Positions 19,133 to 36,460 are shown, counted from the stretch's first letter. The stretch is 64,000 nucleotides of DNA from Gimesia benthica (GCF_009720525.1 NZ_CP043930.1:5592001-5656000); one strand, 5' to 3'. Translations and numbers: made by a program. Notes: generated from the sequence alone by a model not told the origin.

Positions 19133-19945
19133 TTAGCGCGAAGCGGGCAGCTCGGTTTCGGCGTTCTGTCCGACTTCGTGGGCCGACATCTCGACATGGA
19201 TGCGGGACGTCATCTTGAATTCAGAGCGGGGCTGCGTGCCCCCCTTGGTGTCGCGGGTGACATCCACAGTCCACTTGGCGACGCCGAAGGGAATCTGTTT
19301 CGTCCGCCAGATCGTGCCTTCGTTTTTGGAACGCGTCGTCGTGCTTTCGCTGCTGAAGGTCCCTTTGTAAGCCTGGGCGGTGACAGCGCCGGTGGGAATA
19401 TCAACCATCGCTGGTTCGCCGACCGAATCCCACTGGGTGTAATGCTCCAGCATGGTGATCATGGGGTAGAACCGCAGCACGTTGGTTTTCAACGGTTCGA
19501 CGGCCCGGTCGCCGACTTTGCGGTATCCCTTGACGATCGGCAGGAACGTGACCGGAATCTTGCTCTGATCGACAATCTCGCCGTTGATCGCTTTTTCCGG
19601 AATCAGCACTTTGTAGATCCGGGGACCGGAAACTCCAGGAGCAATGCCGGACTCGGTTGCTTTGCCGGTGGTGGTTTTGAATTCCAGCCAGCGGCAGGCC
19701 GTCTGCTCGCCTGCGAACTCGGCCATCTCGGAACCCACAGAACTGATTACCAGGTGCCGCGTCCATTGCAGTTTGACATTCAGGTCATTCGATTGAGGAC
19801 CTGGCATCTCTTTTTCATAAGTGCCTTCAAAGCGAACCCAGGAGCCATCGGGAGGCAGTTCCCAGATAAGTCCCTGTGCGGGCAGCGCACTGGAAAAAGC
19901 AAGAACACAGATGACAGAGAGCAGAAATGTTCGGACAGACATCAT
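19133..19945 (-). CDS. Secreted protein of unknown function
   Basis: A 270-residue protein with a clear signal peptide (about 1-23, ending ALPAQ). The mature part is beta-rich, starting LIWELPPDGSWVRFEG and including a central PVTFLPIVKGYRKVGDR. There is no catalytic motif that I recognise. It resembles lineage-restricted planctomycete exported proteins. It is transcribed divergently from sppA and upstream of, but in the same direction as, the aminotransferase. Confidence 0.8.
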   Translation of the reverse strand: MMSVRTFLLSVICVLAFSSALPAQGLIWELPPDGSWVRFEGTYEKEMPGPQSNDLNVKLQWTRHLVISSVGSEMAEFAGEQTACRWLEFKTTTGKATESGIAPGVSGPRIYKVLIPEKAINGEIVDQSKIPVTFLPIVKGYRKVGDRAVEPLKTNVLRFYPMITMLEHYTQWDSVGEPAMVDIPTGAVTAQAYKGTFSSESTTTRSKNEGTIWRTKQIPFGVAKWTVDVTRDTKGGTQPRSEFKMTSRIHVEMSAHEVGQNAETELPASR

Positions 19946-20262
19946 TGCGGGTAAACCAGAGTTGTTAAGGAATCGGAGCGGGTCTGGCAGAGAACCATGC
20001 CATTCACAGATCTTAGTGTGACAAAAGCGCCATCCGCTGACAACACTTTTTAGTTTTTCCTGCCCGAAAATTCACAACCAGACCGGATTCAGCTCATATA
20101 ACGGGAGCATCAGTCAACTCTTTCTTGACCGTGGTACGTTGTTCGACTTAGACTGCTTATAGTCATTAATACGATTTTAATGTTTGTGAGGCGTATCCGG
20201 TCTCCCGGCTGCTCATGCCTGTTCAACAGACAATACATGCGTCCCTCTATTGGAGATTCCTG
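19946..20262. other. Divergent intergenic region (unknown secreted protein / sppA)
   Basis: These 317 bases separate divergent genes and must hold both promoters. A TTGACC occurs near 20124, but nothing close to TATAAT stands at 16-18 bases. No gene is supported here. Confidence 0.4.
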
Positions 20263-22071
20263 ATGTCATCCACTTTTCCAAACAAACGCTGGTTTGCACT
20301 CCTGCTGATCTGGGGATGTTGTTTCTGTCTGTTCCAGAATGTGGCCACCGCCGCGGAAGAGGAATCGAAGCCCATCCGCGAAAACTGGGCGCACATCATC
20401 ATCAAAGGAGACTATCCCGAAGGGCCCCAGATGCCGGGACTGTTTGGTGATGTCACCGAGTCACTCTCCAAATTGACCCAGCGGCTGGAAAAAGCCTCCG
20501 AAGACAAATCTCTGTCCGGGGTGATTCTGCACATCAAAGGGACTTCTGTCGGCTGGGCCAAACTGAATGAAATCCGTCAGGCCATTCAGAAAGTCCGCAA
20601 GAATGACAAGAAGGTCTACGCCTGGATTGAATCAGGAATGACCAAGGATTATCTGCTCGCCACCGCCTGCGATGAAATCGTGATGCCCGAATCGGCTTCG
20701 CTGATTCTGCTCGGTCTACGGGCGGAAGTCAGCTTCTACAAAAACCTGTTCGACTGGCTGAATGTCAAACCCGATGTGTTACGCGTCGGTGAATACAAGT
20801 CGGCCGCCGAACCCTATACCCGCACCGACATGAGCCCCGCCTTCCGTGAAGAGATGGAAGCGATCCTGGACAACTACTACGGACAGATTGTCGACACGAT
20901 TTCCAAAGACCGCGGTCTGGCCGATAGTAAAGTCGAAGCCGCCATCGATGCCGGTCCCTATATGGCTGCGGACGCAAAGGAGCGAGGTTTAATTGACCAC
21001 CTGGCATACGAAGATCAGCTTCCGAAGCTGATTACCGGGGGAGACAAAAATAAAGACGTCAAAATCATCAAAAAGTATGCCAAGAAACGCCTCGATACCG
21101 ACTTCTCCGGGATTGCCGGGCTGATCAAACTCATGGACCTGCTGGCCGGCATCGACTCCTCACAGCGGATCGGTTCCGGACCGCGCGTCGCCGTGATCTA
21201 TGCGACCGGAGCCATCATGTCCGGTTCCAGCTCACAGGGAGGCCTCTTCGGAGTCAACGTGCTCGGTTCGGACACATTCATCAAAGCCGTCGAAAAAGCA
21301 GCTAAAGATGATCAGGTCAAAGCAATCGTCGTTCGCGTCGACAGCCCGGGCGGTAGTGCCCTGGCCAGCGACCTGATGTGGCGCGCCCTGGAAGAATCCG
21401 GAAAACCACTGGTCGTCAGCATGGGCGATGTCGCCGCCAGTGGCGGATATTACATCTCCATGGGAGCGGAACGGATCTTCGCCGAACCGGGAACACTTAC
21501 CGGTTCTATCGGCGTCGTTGGAGGCAAACTGGCCGTGGAAGGCCTGTATAACAAGATCGGCATCACCACCAGTGTGATCTCCCGTGGTAAGAACAGCGGT
21601 ACTTTCAGCCCGATGACCAGCTTCACCGAATCGGAAAAGGCCGCGGTCACCAAACTGCTCCATGCGGTTTATAAGCAGTTCACAGAAAAAGCCGCCGAGG
21701 GCCGCAAAATGAAATATGACCAGCTCGAGAAACTCGCCCGCGGTCGCGTCTATACTGGCGAGATGGCGCTGAAAATCGGTCTGGTCGATGAACTGGGAAC
21801 CCTGGAAGAAGCCATCGAATACGCGCGCAAGCTCGGCAAGATTCCCGAAGGCGAGAAATTCGAAAAACTGATTCTCCCGCGTCCGACCAGCCCCTTCGAA
21901 CAACTGTTCGGAACCGCCGATACCCAGAGCCGTCAATCCAGTCAGCTCTCAAACATGCTGAATCTGCTCTCTCCGGAGCTGGCACAGCAGTTGAAAAAGT
22001 TTGATTTGATCAATCTGCTGTCACGCGAGAAGACATTGACTATCATGCCGTTCGATCTTCGCGTAAATTAA
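20263..22071 (+). CDS. sppA: Signal peptide peptidase SppA, long (67K) type
   Basis: A membrane-anchored serine protease that degrades cleaved signal peptides in the envelope. From ATG 20263 (GGAG at 20252-20255) the protein is 602 residues, with an N-terminal signal anchor and two ClpP-like halves as in the 67K class. The C-terminal half holds the nucleophile in GDVAASGGYY; the N-terminal half holds VLRVGEYKSAAEPYTR, whose Lys matches the general base of the E. coli enzyme. VDSPGGSALASD precedes the active site. In-frame M 16 codons earlier (20215) lacks a ribosome-binding site. It is followed by the VCBS protein 78 bases later. Confidence 0.95.
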   Translation: MSSTFPNKRWFALLLIWGCCFCLFQNVATAAEEESKPIRENWAHIIIKGDYPEGPQMPGLFGDVTESLSKLTQRLEKASEDKSLSGVILHIKGTSVGWAKLNEIRQAIQKVRKNDKKVYAWIESGMTKDYLLATACDEIVMPESASLILLGLRAEVSFYKNLFDWLNVKPDVLRVGEYKSAAEPYTRTDMSPAFREEMEAILDNYYGQIVDTISKDRGLADSKVEAAIDAGPYMAADAKERGLIDHLAYEDQLPKLITGGDKNKDVKIIKKYAKKRLDTDFSGIAGLIKLMDLLAGIDSSQRIGSGPRVAVIYATGAIMSGSSSQGGLFGVNVLGSDTFIKAVEKAAKDDQVKAIVVRVDSPGGSALASDLMWRALEESGKPLVVSMGDVAASGGYYISMGAERIFAEPGTLTGSIGVVGGKLAVEGLYNKIGITTSVISRGKNSGTFSPMTSFTESEKAAVTKLLHAVYKQFTEKAAEGRKMKYDQLEKLARGRVYTGEMALKIGLVDELGTLEEAIEYARKLGKIPEGEKFEKLILPRPTSPFEQLFGTADTQSRQSSQLSNMLNLLSPELAQQLKKFDLINLLSREKTLTIMPFDLRVN

Positions 22072-22149
22072 GCAACAGCAGACTTAGCCGTTGATCGAAT
22101 TAGGATCGACTAACTTTCAGAATCAGAATTCAGCAGGCAGGGAGACAGG

Positions 22150-24486
22150 ATGTTTAAGGGCTTCAAAATCGCAGGTGGAAAATCATTCCTGGTGGTATTC
22201 ACGCTGGTTCTGCTGGGAGGCATGACCGCATACGTCTCTGCAGACGAGAAGCCCCGGCTTGCCGACTACTACGGTTTCAAGCCGCTGGAACTTTTCAAGC
22301 TCTCCGATCGTTCTTCCAATATGCTCGCCGCCGACATGAACGGGGACAAGCTGAATGATCTGGTGCTGATTGACAACAGCAACAGCCGCATCGATATCCT
22401 GCAGCAGCGTACCGGCAACGAAGATCCGATGAGTGAAGAGGTCAGCGATGGCGTGAACTTCATTCCCGATGATGCCCGTTTCAAACACGTCAAGGTACCC
22501 GTCGATGTCTCCATCTCGGCACTCACGGTCGGCGACTTCAATGGCGACGGTCGCAACGATCTGGCATACCTCGCACTTCCCGATCGACTGATTATCCGTT
22601 ACCAGACTGAAAATGGCGGCTGGTCCGATCGCAAACGCATTCGCCTGGCGGACCTGCAACCCACGCAATGGACAATCGCTGCCGGAGATCTGAACTTCGA
22701 TCAGCGGACCGACCTCATCGTACTCGGTACCAATCACACCTACGTCATTCTGCAGGACGAGAAGGGCGACTTCGCAACGCCTCGTTCCATCCTGAATACG
22801 TCACCCAAGCTGGGCCTGGCCTCCATCGCTGACCTGAACGGGGATGGCCGCAATGACTTCACCTACGCCACGCGCGATGGCAAAGATCAGGTCCTCTGTG
22901 CCCGTCTGCAGAAACAGGATGGCCACCTGGGACCGGAAATCCGCTTTGAACTCTCCAGCCCCCGCTCGGTCACACTTTCAGAAATTGACGGCAAACCGGG
23001 TTCGGAAATCCTCACCATCGATTCCCAGACCGGTCGCCTCAAAGTACAGCAGCTGGAGAAGGCACAGTCGAAAGATGGTGAAATCTCCAAACGGCTCACA
23101 CTCTACGGGTTCGGTGAAGAAGGTTCCGGACGCAACCGGGGGTTTGACCTCGGTGATATCAATGGCGACGGATTGACGGACGTCGTCGTTTCCGATCCCG
23201 AAACGGCACAGATGCTCGTCTACCTGCAGACCAAAGACCGCGGCCTGGACTTGGGGCAGACCTATCCCGGTCTGCTCGGAGTCGAACAGCTCCGCGTCGA
23301 AGACGTTAACGGCGACGGCAAAGGCGAAGTCTTTGTGCTCAGCGAGCGCGAAAAAATCATCGGCGTCAGTGCGCTGGACAAACAGCGGCTCTCATTTCCC
23401 AAAGTGCTGCCCATTAAAGGCGAACCACTGGCATTCGAACTGGCGGATCTCGACGGGAATCAGTCACCCGAACTGATCTATGTCGCGAAAGTCGGTGATA
23501 AACGCGGCTACAGATACCAGCTGCAGGCCCTGCGTCTGAACAAGGATGGCAGCTGGAGCGAATATCAGTTCCCCAGCGACCCGCCAAATCTGGATTCACC
23601 CAAGTCGCTGGTCAAACTGGATGCCAACGGCGACGGCATCTACGAGCTGATGGCCTTCTACGGGCTCTCCCGCTCACCCAAGATGATTACGTTAACGCCG
23701 AAACAGACTCCCCAGTTGATCACACCGTCCGGCGGAATTAACCTCGATGAAATCAAACCCGAGTCCATTTTTATCGGTGGTCCCAAACGGGACTGGATCC
23801 TCACCGCTCAGAACAACTTCGCCCGCAGACTGATTCTGAATTCCGACAATCAATGGCAGGTCGTTGATCAGTTCAATGCCCCCGAAAGCAAGGCCCGCGT
23901 GGAAGGCGCCGTGAATATGGATCTCGACGGAGAGCCCGGCGACGAAATCGTGCTCATCGATCTCGGTGTCCAGAAACTGCGGATCCTCCGTAAAGAATCC
24001 AACGTTTATCGTCCCTGGAAGGAAGTCGAAATCGGCGAGTTTCCGCTGCTCTCAGCGCACGTGGCTGATCTGAATGGAGACCAGCGGCCCGATCTGGTTC
24101 TCTTCGGTCGCGGTCAGTTCGGAATTCTGTATTCCGGTCAGACTCCGCCCACTCTCAAAGAGGTCGCCTCGTATGAATCGAAACTGCCCCAGGCCTACTT
24201 TACCGATTCCGTTGCGGGAGACCTGAACGGTGACGGTGCTCCCGATGTGGTCATTCTCGATCTGCGGACGCACCAGGTTGAAATTCTGAATTTCAAAGAC
24301 AAACCAGGCTTACGCCACGCACTGAATTTCAAGATCTTCGAAGAGAAAACCTTTTCCCGCTCCAACCGGACCGGCATCGATCCCCGCGAAGCAGTCATCG
24401 CCGATGTGACGGGCGACAATCGCAAAGATCTGATTCTGCTCTGTCACGACCGCGTACTGCTCTACCCGCAGGATGATGGGAAGTAA
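22150..24486 (+). CDS. Secreted VCBS/FG-GAP-repeat protein
   Basis: The 778-residue protein has a signal peptide (about 1-33, ending YVSA). At least eight DxNGDGxxD-type repeats follow (DMNGDKLNDL, DFNGDGRNDLAYL, DLNGDGRNDF, DINGDGLTDV, DVNGDGKGEV, DLNGDQRPDL, DLNGDGAPDV, DVTGDNRKDL). These calcium-binding loops form a beta-propeller like integrin FG-GAP/VCBS repeats. Such proteins usually act in adhesion or ligand binding outside the cell. It shares its strand with sppA 78 bases upstream and ends 14 bases from the convergent DUF368 gene. Confidence 0.9.
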   Translation: MFKGFKIAGGKSFLVVFTLVLLGGMTAYVSADEKPRLADYYGFKPLELFKLSDRSSNMLAADMNGDKLNDLVLIDNSNSRIDILQQRTGNEDPMSEEVSDGVNFIPDDARFKHVKVPVDVSISALTVGDFNGDGRNDLAYLALPDRLIIRYQTENGGWSDRKRIRLADLQPTQWTIAAGDLNFDQRTDLIVLGTNHTYVILQDEKGDFATPRSILNTSPKLGLASIADLNGDGRNDFTYATRDGKDQVLCARLQKQDGHLGPEIRFELSSPRSVTLSEIDGKPGSEILTIDSQTGRLKVQQLEKAQSKDGEISKRLTLYGFGEEGSGRNRGFDLGDINGDGLTDVVVSDPETAQMLVYLQTKDRGLDLGQTYPGLLGVEQLRVEDVNGDGKGEVFVLSEREKIIGVSALDKQRLSFPKVLPIKGEPLAFELADLDGNQSPELIYVAKVGDKRGYRYQLQALRLNKDGSWSEYQFPSDPPNLDSPKSLVKLDANGDGIYELMAFYGLSRSPKMITLTPKQTPQLITPSGGINLDEIKPESIFIGGPKRDWILTAQNNFARRLILNSDNQWQVVDQFNAPESKARVEGAVNMDLDGEPGDEIVLIDLGVQKLRILRKESNVYRPWKEVEIGEFPLLSAHVADLNGDQRPDLVLFGRGQFGILYSGQTPPTLKEVASYESKLPQAYFTDSVAGDLNGDGAPDVVILDLRTHQVEILNFKDKPGLRHALNFKIFEEKTFSRSNRTGIDPREAVIADVTGDNRKDLILLCHDRVLLYPQDDGK

Positions 24487-24499
24487 GTTTCCCGTCGGC

Positions 24500-25519
24500 T
24501 TACATTTCTGAGGAATCGTGCATCGCATATTTCTGCGACAGGCGGTCCAGCCCCCAGACAAGCAGGGCCGCCACGATGATGAGTGCGATCGATGACCAGA
24601 ACATCCCGCCAAATGATTCAGGCCAGATGTTTTCGTAAATCCGGTGCTTGAACGGAACCATTTCCGGAGTCTGATCGCTGGTATAAGGCGTGACATCCAC
24701 CTTGAACGGCCAGATCCGTCTCAGCGAGCCAACCATCAGCCCGCACAGCACGGCCATCGTCAGTGTGTGATAGTTGTGCAGCAGCCAGCGGAGCACCTTG
24801 CTGAACAGAATCAGTCCCAGCAGGCAGCCCAGCACGAACACCAGCACCGTCAGCAGGCCGTTCCAGTCGATGTTTCCCTTGAGCAGTTCCCTGGGAATCG
24901 TCTTCAACAGTCCGGTCACATCGTGATATTTGCCCAGCAGAATCAGGATCAGTGCGCCGCTGATCCCGGGGAGAATCATCGCACAGATCGCGATCATGCC
25001 ACAGAAGAAAACATACAGATTCCCTTCAGGCGGTTTTATCGAATGTTCCCCCACCAGAATATATACGCCAATCGTGGAGACAATGAAGGCCAGCACGTTC
25101 AGCACGGTCCAGCGCTGCACCATCTGGGCGACCAGGAAACTCGAAGCCAGAATCAGGCCAAAAAACAGGGATAGCGTCAGCTGCAGATGATAGTCGAGCA
25201 GGTAATGCATCAGGCTCGCCAGGCTGACGACCCCGGTCAGAATGCCAAACCCCAGGGGAATGATGAACCGCAGATCCAGGTGTCGGGCCGCAGCCGACCA
25301 TTCGCGACGGAGCAGCATTTGAAACAGCCGCGCGTCACAGTGGCTGATCGCGGTAATCAGTCGCTGGTAGATGCCCAGGATCAACGCCACCGTTCCACCG
25401 GAAACGCCAGGGATAATATCGGCGCCCCCCATCAGCAGGCCCCGTCCCACCTGAACCAGGTCTGCACGCGCGGGAAAACGGGAAGGGGAACCTGGTTCAG
25501 ACTGCTCGGAATCAGACAT
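24500..25519 (-). CDS. DUF368 polyprenyl-phosphate transporter (PopT-like)
   Basis: An integral membrane protein of 339 residues from ATG 25519 (AAGG 8 bases upstream; the frame is open to 25561). The opening GGADIIPGVSGGTVALILGIY and the later ILPGISGALILILLGKY are the paired PGVSGG/PGISG motifs of DUF368, with about nine hydrophobic segments. DUF368 proteins (PopT) have been shown to return undecaprenyl phosphate across the membrane, so it would recycle the lipid carrier made by UppS. It converges on the VCBS gene. A divergent gene starts 175 bases upstream. Confidence 0.9.
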   Translation of the reverse strand: MSDSEQSEPGSPSRFPARADLVQVGRGLLMGGADIIPGVSGGTVALILGIYQRLITAISHCDARLFQMLLRREWSAAARHLDLRFIIPLGFGILTGVVSLASLMHYLLDYHLQLTLSLFFGLILASSFLVAQMVQRWTVLNVLAFIVSTIGVYILVGEHSIKPPEGNLYVFFCGMIAICAMILPGISGALILILLGKYHDVTGLLKTIPRELLKGNIDWNGLLTVLVFVLGCLLGLILFSKVLRWLLHNYHTLTMAVLCGLMVGSLRRIWPFKVDVTPYTSDQTPEMVPFKHRIYENIWPESFGGMFWSSIALIIVAALLVWGLDRLSQKYAMHDSSEM

Positions 25520-25693
25520 CGATAAACCTTGATCTAATGAACAAAAGAACTTCCAATCCAATTATTTTGCCGCCAGCAATTGAACCGGAGATATGGCATC
25601 AGGTATGTTTCATGGTGTTGCAGAGTGTAATCTAGTCAGACACATCTGAAAAGTGTTGATTTTCAAACCTCCATCAGCAAAGAGACAGACAGT

Positions 25694-26098
25694 ATGAAAG
25701 GCCCCGGATTAAAGCTGGACCTCGATGTCAGGCGACTCTGGAAATGCCCGAAAACCGGTCAGACGATCCGTTTGAGCGGCGACGTGGTTGCCAAATCGAC
25801 GCAGGTCAACGGGGAAACCGTCTTCATGCAGCTGATCGAGGAACAGCGAAAACTGCACGAAGATCCCTATCACTTCGATTTTGCTGAAACGGCAGAGAGC
25901 GATCAATCTTCCTCAGAGCGTGCTGCAGCCTTGGCCCGCTCCCTGGAATTTGAGCCTGCCGCGGAGCCCGAATCGATCACGGCGCAGGAAGCAGCCCCTC
26001 CCCTGGAAAGTTCTGAGCAGACAGAGTCGTCCGCCTCCGCAGAACCGGATCAGCCCGCGGAAGAGTCAGACGAATCATTCGGAGATGGTCTGATCTGA
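25694..26098 (+). CDS. Conserved small protein of unknown function upstream of uvrA
   Basis: A 134-residue, signal-less protein. The first ~60 residues look folded ([20 protein letters not shown], then HEDPYHFDF), and the rest is an acidic, Ser/Glu/Pro-rich tail that is probably disordered. I do not recognise a named family. It precedes the tandem uvrA by 88 bases on the same strand, so co-transcription is possible. Purine-rich GAGACAGACAG precedes ATG 25694. Confidence 0.7.
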   Translation: MKGPGLKLDLDVRRLWKCPKTGQTIRLSGDVVAKSTQVNGETVFMQLIEEQRKLHEDPYHFDFAETAESDQSSSERAAALARSLEFEPAAEPESITAQEAAPPLESSEQTESSASAEPDQPAEESDESFGDGLI

Positions 26099-26186
26099 TT
26101 CCACCCTGCAATCCCGTGCTCGATTTGATCCCCTCATTGTCAGCTGTTTTCAAACCCGGCGTCAGCCGTTTGGTATAACGCGGTCC

Positions 26187-33158
<6,972 letters not shown>

Positions 33159-33218
33159 GAGAAACCATAAACAGACACTGTTATACCAGTAGTAAATCCC
33201 CTCTCTGGGGAAAAGATG

Positions 33219-33247
33219 TTGACGAATTTTCAATAAACAGATACGAT
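33219..33247 (+). promoter_or_regulatory. Possible sigma-70-type promoter of ispE-spoVG
   Basis: TTGACG (33219-33224, 5 of 6 matches) and TACGAT (33242-33247, 4 of 6) are separated by 17 bases in AT-rich DNA. They lie about 150 bases upstream of ispE. Confidence 0.45.
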
Positions 33248-33399
33248 AATCAGCGTTGTAGTCATCTTTAAACTATAACGTCGTATCGCAATCGAATTGA
33301 AATCAGGTCAAGCCGCTCTTATCTCTCACAGTTCATGATGTGAGGACCTGTTTTATATAACGATAAATTCGTTCCGCAGGAATTTTGGAAATGTGACGG

Positions 33400-34314
33400 A
33401 TGCTCTTTTCTTATCCCCATTCACGTTCCGTTACAGTTCATGCTCCTGCCAAATTAAATTTGTTCTTAAGCATCGATAATAAGCGCCCCGACGGTTTTCA
33501 CGACATTACTTCGCTGATGCTGTCGGTGGGAATATACGACACTTTAGTTTTCACGGAGGATCCTTCAACAGAAGTTGCGTTGAGTGTTGCCGAAGCGAAT
33601 TCACTTCAGCCCCGACGAAAAACAGACCAGCAGATCCCGACTGGTGAAGATAACCTGGTAGTGCGTGCTGTCCGGTTACTTCAGGCAAAAACGGGAACAC
33701 AGCGGGGATTGCGGATCCAGTTGATCAAACGCATTCCTGCAGAGGCTGGACTCGGTGGGGGATCAAGCGATGCAGCGGCGGCCTTATTCGCTGCCAATCA
33801 ACTCTGGCATTTGGGATTGTCGCCTGAAGAATTACGAGGTCTGGCGGCCGAGCTGGGGAGTGACATTCCGTTCTTTCTCACAGAGAGCAATGCAGCCATC
33901 TGTCGGGGAAGAGGTGAACTGATCGAACCCGTATCCATTCCCCAATGTCTCCACTTTGTGATTGCTCGACCCCAGTCGGGTTTATCCACGGCGGACGTTT
34001 ATCGGCAGTGTCGAGTAGGAACTCACTCAAATAATCAGGTTGAGCGTCTGACGCGTGATCTGGCTTCTGGGCAGTTTCATTCAATTTCCCACCTCATGTT
34101 GAATGATCTGCAGGTGCCTGCGGAACAGCTGAATTCGGATATATTAATTTTAAAAGATTACTTCTCAAAACAATCTGTTTTGGGGCATATGATGAGTGGA
34201 AGCGGAACGGCCTATTTTGGTGTCTGCCAGAATCGGGCACAGGCTTCCCAGGTCGCTGCGCGATTACGATCCACAGTGAAAGGGCATGTATTTGTTGTCC
34301 AGAACCGACTATAG
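33400..34314 (+). CDS. ispE: 4-diphosphocytidyl-2-C-methyl-D-erythritol kinase
   Basis: IspE is the GHMP-family kinase of the non-mevalonate isoprenoid pathway, supplying IPP for undecaprenyl and other isoprenoids. The 304-residue product has PAKLNLFL (15-22) for substrate binding, the GHMP glycine loop [11 protein letters not shown] (117-127), the catalytic Asp in GSDIPFF (D155), and the late [11 protein letters not shown] motif. The length is normal. It is followed 38 bases later by spoVG, a neighbourhood known from Firmicutes as well. Confidence 0.96.
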   Translation: MLFSYPHSRSVTVHAPAKLNLFLSIDNKRPDGFHDITSLMLSVGIYDTLVFTEDPSTEVALSVAEANSLQPRRKTDQQIPTGEDNLVVRAVRLLQAKTGTQRGLRIQLIKRIPAEAGLGGGSSDAAAALFAANQLWHLGLSPEELRGLAAELGSDIPFFLTESNAAICRGRGELIEPVSIPQCLHFVIARPQSGLSTADVYRQCRVGTHSNNQVERLTRDLASGQFHSISHLMLNDLQVPAEQLNSDILILKDYFSKQSVLGHMMSGSGTAYFGVCQNRAQASQVAARLRSTVKGHVFVVQNRL

Positions 34315-34352
34315 ATGAGCAATTTAAAATTTGGCACAAATGGAGTGAGGCC

Positions 34353-35015
34353 ATGGAGATCAGTGAAGTACGCATCAAATTGATGAATGACCCACACGAA
34401 AGATTGCTGGCATTCTGCTCAATTACTTTCGACGTCTCATTCGTCATCCGGGATCTGAAAATCATTCAGGGGGCCAAAGGTGCCTTCGTGGCGATGCCCA
34501 GCCGCAAGCTGATGGATCGTTGCCCCAAGTGTCATACCAAGAACCATCTGCGTGCCTCGTTCTGTAACCAGTGTGGCGTGCGTCTGGACGAAAACCGGGC
34601 GGACAAAGATGACGCCGGTCGTGCCCGTCTCTATGCCGATATCGCGCATCCCATCAATTCCGAATGCCGGGAATTGATCCAGGAAGAGGTCCTCAAGGCG
34701 TATGAGGAAGAGCGAGTCTCCGCGCAGCAGGAAGGTTACATCTGTCGCTATGATGATTTCGGCGAAGAAGATTACGCGCGGCTCGGACCCTACGAAGAGG
34801 ACTACGACGAGACACCTCTGGTCCAGTCCTCCCGCACGGAATCGACCGTTCACCGCAAGAACGGTCAGGTATTTCGAATTGATGCTGCTGAGAATCGCTC
34901 GGATGGGAAACCACCCCATCATAATCCGGCCGATCAGCCAGCTACCGACAGGGTTACTTCGCAGAATCGTGAACCGGGTGCCCAGGGCGACTCCTTCGGT
35001 TCAGGAATCGTCTGA
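34353..35015 (+). CDS. spoVG: SpoVG-family protein with inserted zinc ribbon
   Basis: SpoVG is a small nucleic-acid-binding regulator, about 85-97 residues in Bacillus. The fold is present but split: [13 protein letters not shown]...[17 protein letters not shown]...FVAMPSRK (1-52) and [20 protein letters not shown] (about 94-113). Between them sits an insert of roughly 40 residues with CPKC at 57-60 and CNQC at 71-74, a zinc-ribbon pattern, in the place of the short loop that Bacillus SpoVG uses. The C-terminal ~100 residues are charged and low in complexity. GAGTGAGG precedes ATG 34353. It is co-transcribed with ispE by position. Confidence 0.9.
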   Translation: MEISEVRIKLMNDPHERLLAFCSITFDVSFVIRDLKIIQGAKGAFVAMPSRKLMDRCPKCHTKNHLRASFCNQCGVRLDENRADKDDAGRARLYADIAHPINSECRELIQEEVLKAYEEERVSAQQEGYICRYDDFGEEDYARLGPYEEDYDETPLVQSSRTESTVHRKNGQVFRIDAAENRSDGKPPHHNPADQPATDRVTSQNREPGAQGDSFGSGIV

Positions 35016-35115
35016 TTCCACCTGTTGCTGATCCTGCTATGCGGCTGAGCGCTGCATACATAGCAGAATCAGTAGCTGTTACACGAATCCGGATTACCCT
35101 TCAGATTGCTGCGTC

Positions 35116-35406
35116 TCACATGATGAATAAACCGACCACCATAATGGTGATGCCGGTCGCTTTGGAGGTCAGCATGTTCTGCAAACGATCGATCATTTTC
35201 TCGTTTGGCTGAAACGATACGATTTCCTGCTTTTCTACCTCTTTTCTCAACTCTGCGTTAAGCCATTCCAGTACTGAAATACTCAGGTCCTGTTGTTTAT
35301 CAGCCTGGCCGGCCGGTTGCGATTTGATCAGCGAGGCACAGGTGTGACTGGTCGTCCTCGCTCGATCCTCGGGGGAGAGATCATTACTTGTTGCATGATA
35401 GCCCAT
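35116..35406 (-). CDS. Small hypothetical protein
   Basis: A 96-residue frame, polar and charged, whose last ~14 residues are hydrophobic (ATGITIMVVGLFIM), too short for a sure membrane span. No family is recognised. A weak GAGA lies before ATG 35406. It is oriented against its neighbours and isolated. Plausible but unproven; it may not be a gene. Confidence 0.4.
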   Translation of the reverse strand: MGYHATSNDLSPEDRARTTSHTCASLIKSQPAGQADKQQDLSISVLEWLNAELRKEVEKQEIVSFQPNEKMIDRLQNMLTSKATGITIMVVGLFIM

Positions 35407-35746
35407 TTCTATCTCAGTAGGATACTGAAATTAATGCTGCCTGATCCTGCACAGCGTTCCGACTTCAGCCAATGATGCCTAAGTCGTCCTGTGAGGCGAA
35501 TCAGTTAAGGGAGAGTACATAATCTCTATCGGCAATATCTGCGGGATCTCCTGCATCTCTTGATTACCGAATTCAGTAAATCTGCCAGGCCCGAGAAAAA
35601 TGTATCGATTATATGTATCCTGACTGGAACAGGGGACGCCAGACTTCAGTGCATTAGGCAGATTGGGTACGATAAATCTTCACAGTGTTACGCTCTGGGC
35701 CGGGAGCAGAGAAAGTATGTCTGACCTTCATGAAAGAACCTGATCT
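35407..35746. other. Intergenic region upstream of DUF1080 lipoprotein
   Basis: These 340 bases hold no supported gene, clear promoter or terminator. A run of short AT-rich words near 35600 could include a promoter, but no good -35/-10 pair is seen. Confidence 0.35.
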
Positions 35747-36460
35747 ATGAAAACTCAGCTTTCCTTTGTTCTATTGATGTTGTTGACCTGTCTGCTGTCT
35801 GCCTGTGGAAAACCCACGGAAGAACAGAAAAAAGAAGCGCTGAATGAAGTACCCGCCATCGATGAACCTGAAAAAACAATCGAATCGTTATTCGAAGTCG
35901 AAGACGGATTTACCATTTTGCATCTGAAGGATTTTGAGGAATTCGCCGGTAAATCGAAAGAACCGGTCTCAGGCAAAAACTGGACTGAGCAGGATGGAAT
36001 CATTTCCTGCCAGGGACAGCCTCGCGGTTATATCTATACACGCGTTGCACTCGGAAACTGCACCGTTCGTTTGGAGTATCGCTTCCCCGAATCGGCTGAA
36101 AAAAATGCCGATCCGAACACGGGATTCCTGTTCTATATCACAGGCGAAAATCGCGTCTGGCCCAAGTGCCTCGAAGTACAGGGTAAGTATTCTGAGATGG
36201 CACACATCAAATCCAACAGCAAAGACATTACCCTGGAAGTTACCGATAATCCGGAAGCCCGGGAAAAAGTGCGCCGGCCGATAGGCGAGTGGAATGCAAT
36301 CGAAGTCGTCTGTAAAGACGGTGCGTTAACCTCGGTTCTGAACGGAACGGAGATCGCCACTTCCAAACCAAGTGAGCTGAAAGACGGATTTTTCGGGCTG
36401 CAGTCCGAGGGGAACCCGGTTGAGTTCCGCAATATCCGGATTCAGGAACTGACCGATTAG
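35747..36460 (+). CDS. DUF1080 (3-keto-disaccharide hydrolase) lipoprotein
   Basis: A 237-residue lipoprotein: LLSAC at 16-20 is a lipobox with Cys20, so the protein is membrane-anchored outside the cytoplasm. The rest is a single DUF1080/LamG-like beta-sandwich with hallmarks GYIYTRVALGNCTVRLEYRF, GFLFYITGE, WNAIEVVCKDG, VLNGTEI and GFFGLQSEGNPVEFRNI. DUF1080 proteins act on 3-keto-glycosides or bind sugars and are greatly expanded in planctomycetes. It is followed by a ThuA-like secreted protein 91 bases later, a common partner. Confidence 0.9.
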   Translation: MKTQLSFVLLMLLTCLLSACGKPTEEQKKEALNEVPAIDEPEKTIESLFEVEDGFTILHLKDFEEFAGKSKEPVSGKNWTEQDGIISCQGQPRGYIYTRVALGNCTVRLEYRFPESAEKNADPNTGFLFYITGENRVWPKCLEVQGKYSEMAHIKSNSKDITLEVTDNPEAREKVRRPIGEWNAIEVVCKDGALTSVLNGTEIATSKPSELKDGFFGLQSEGNPVEFRNIRIQELTD

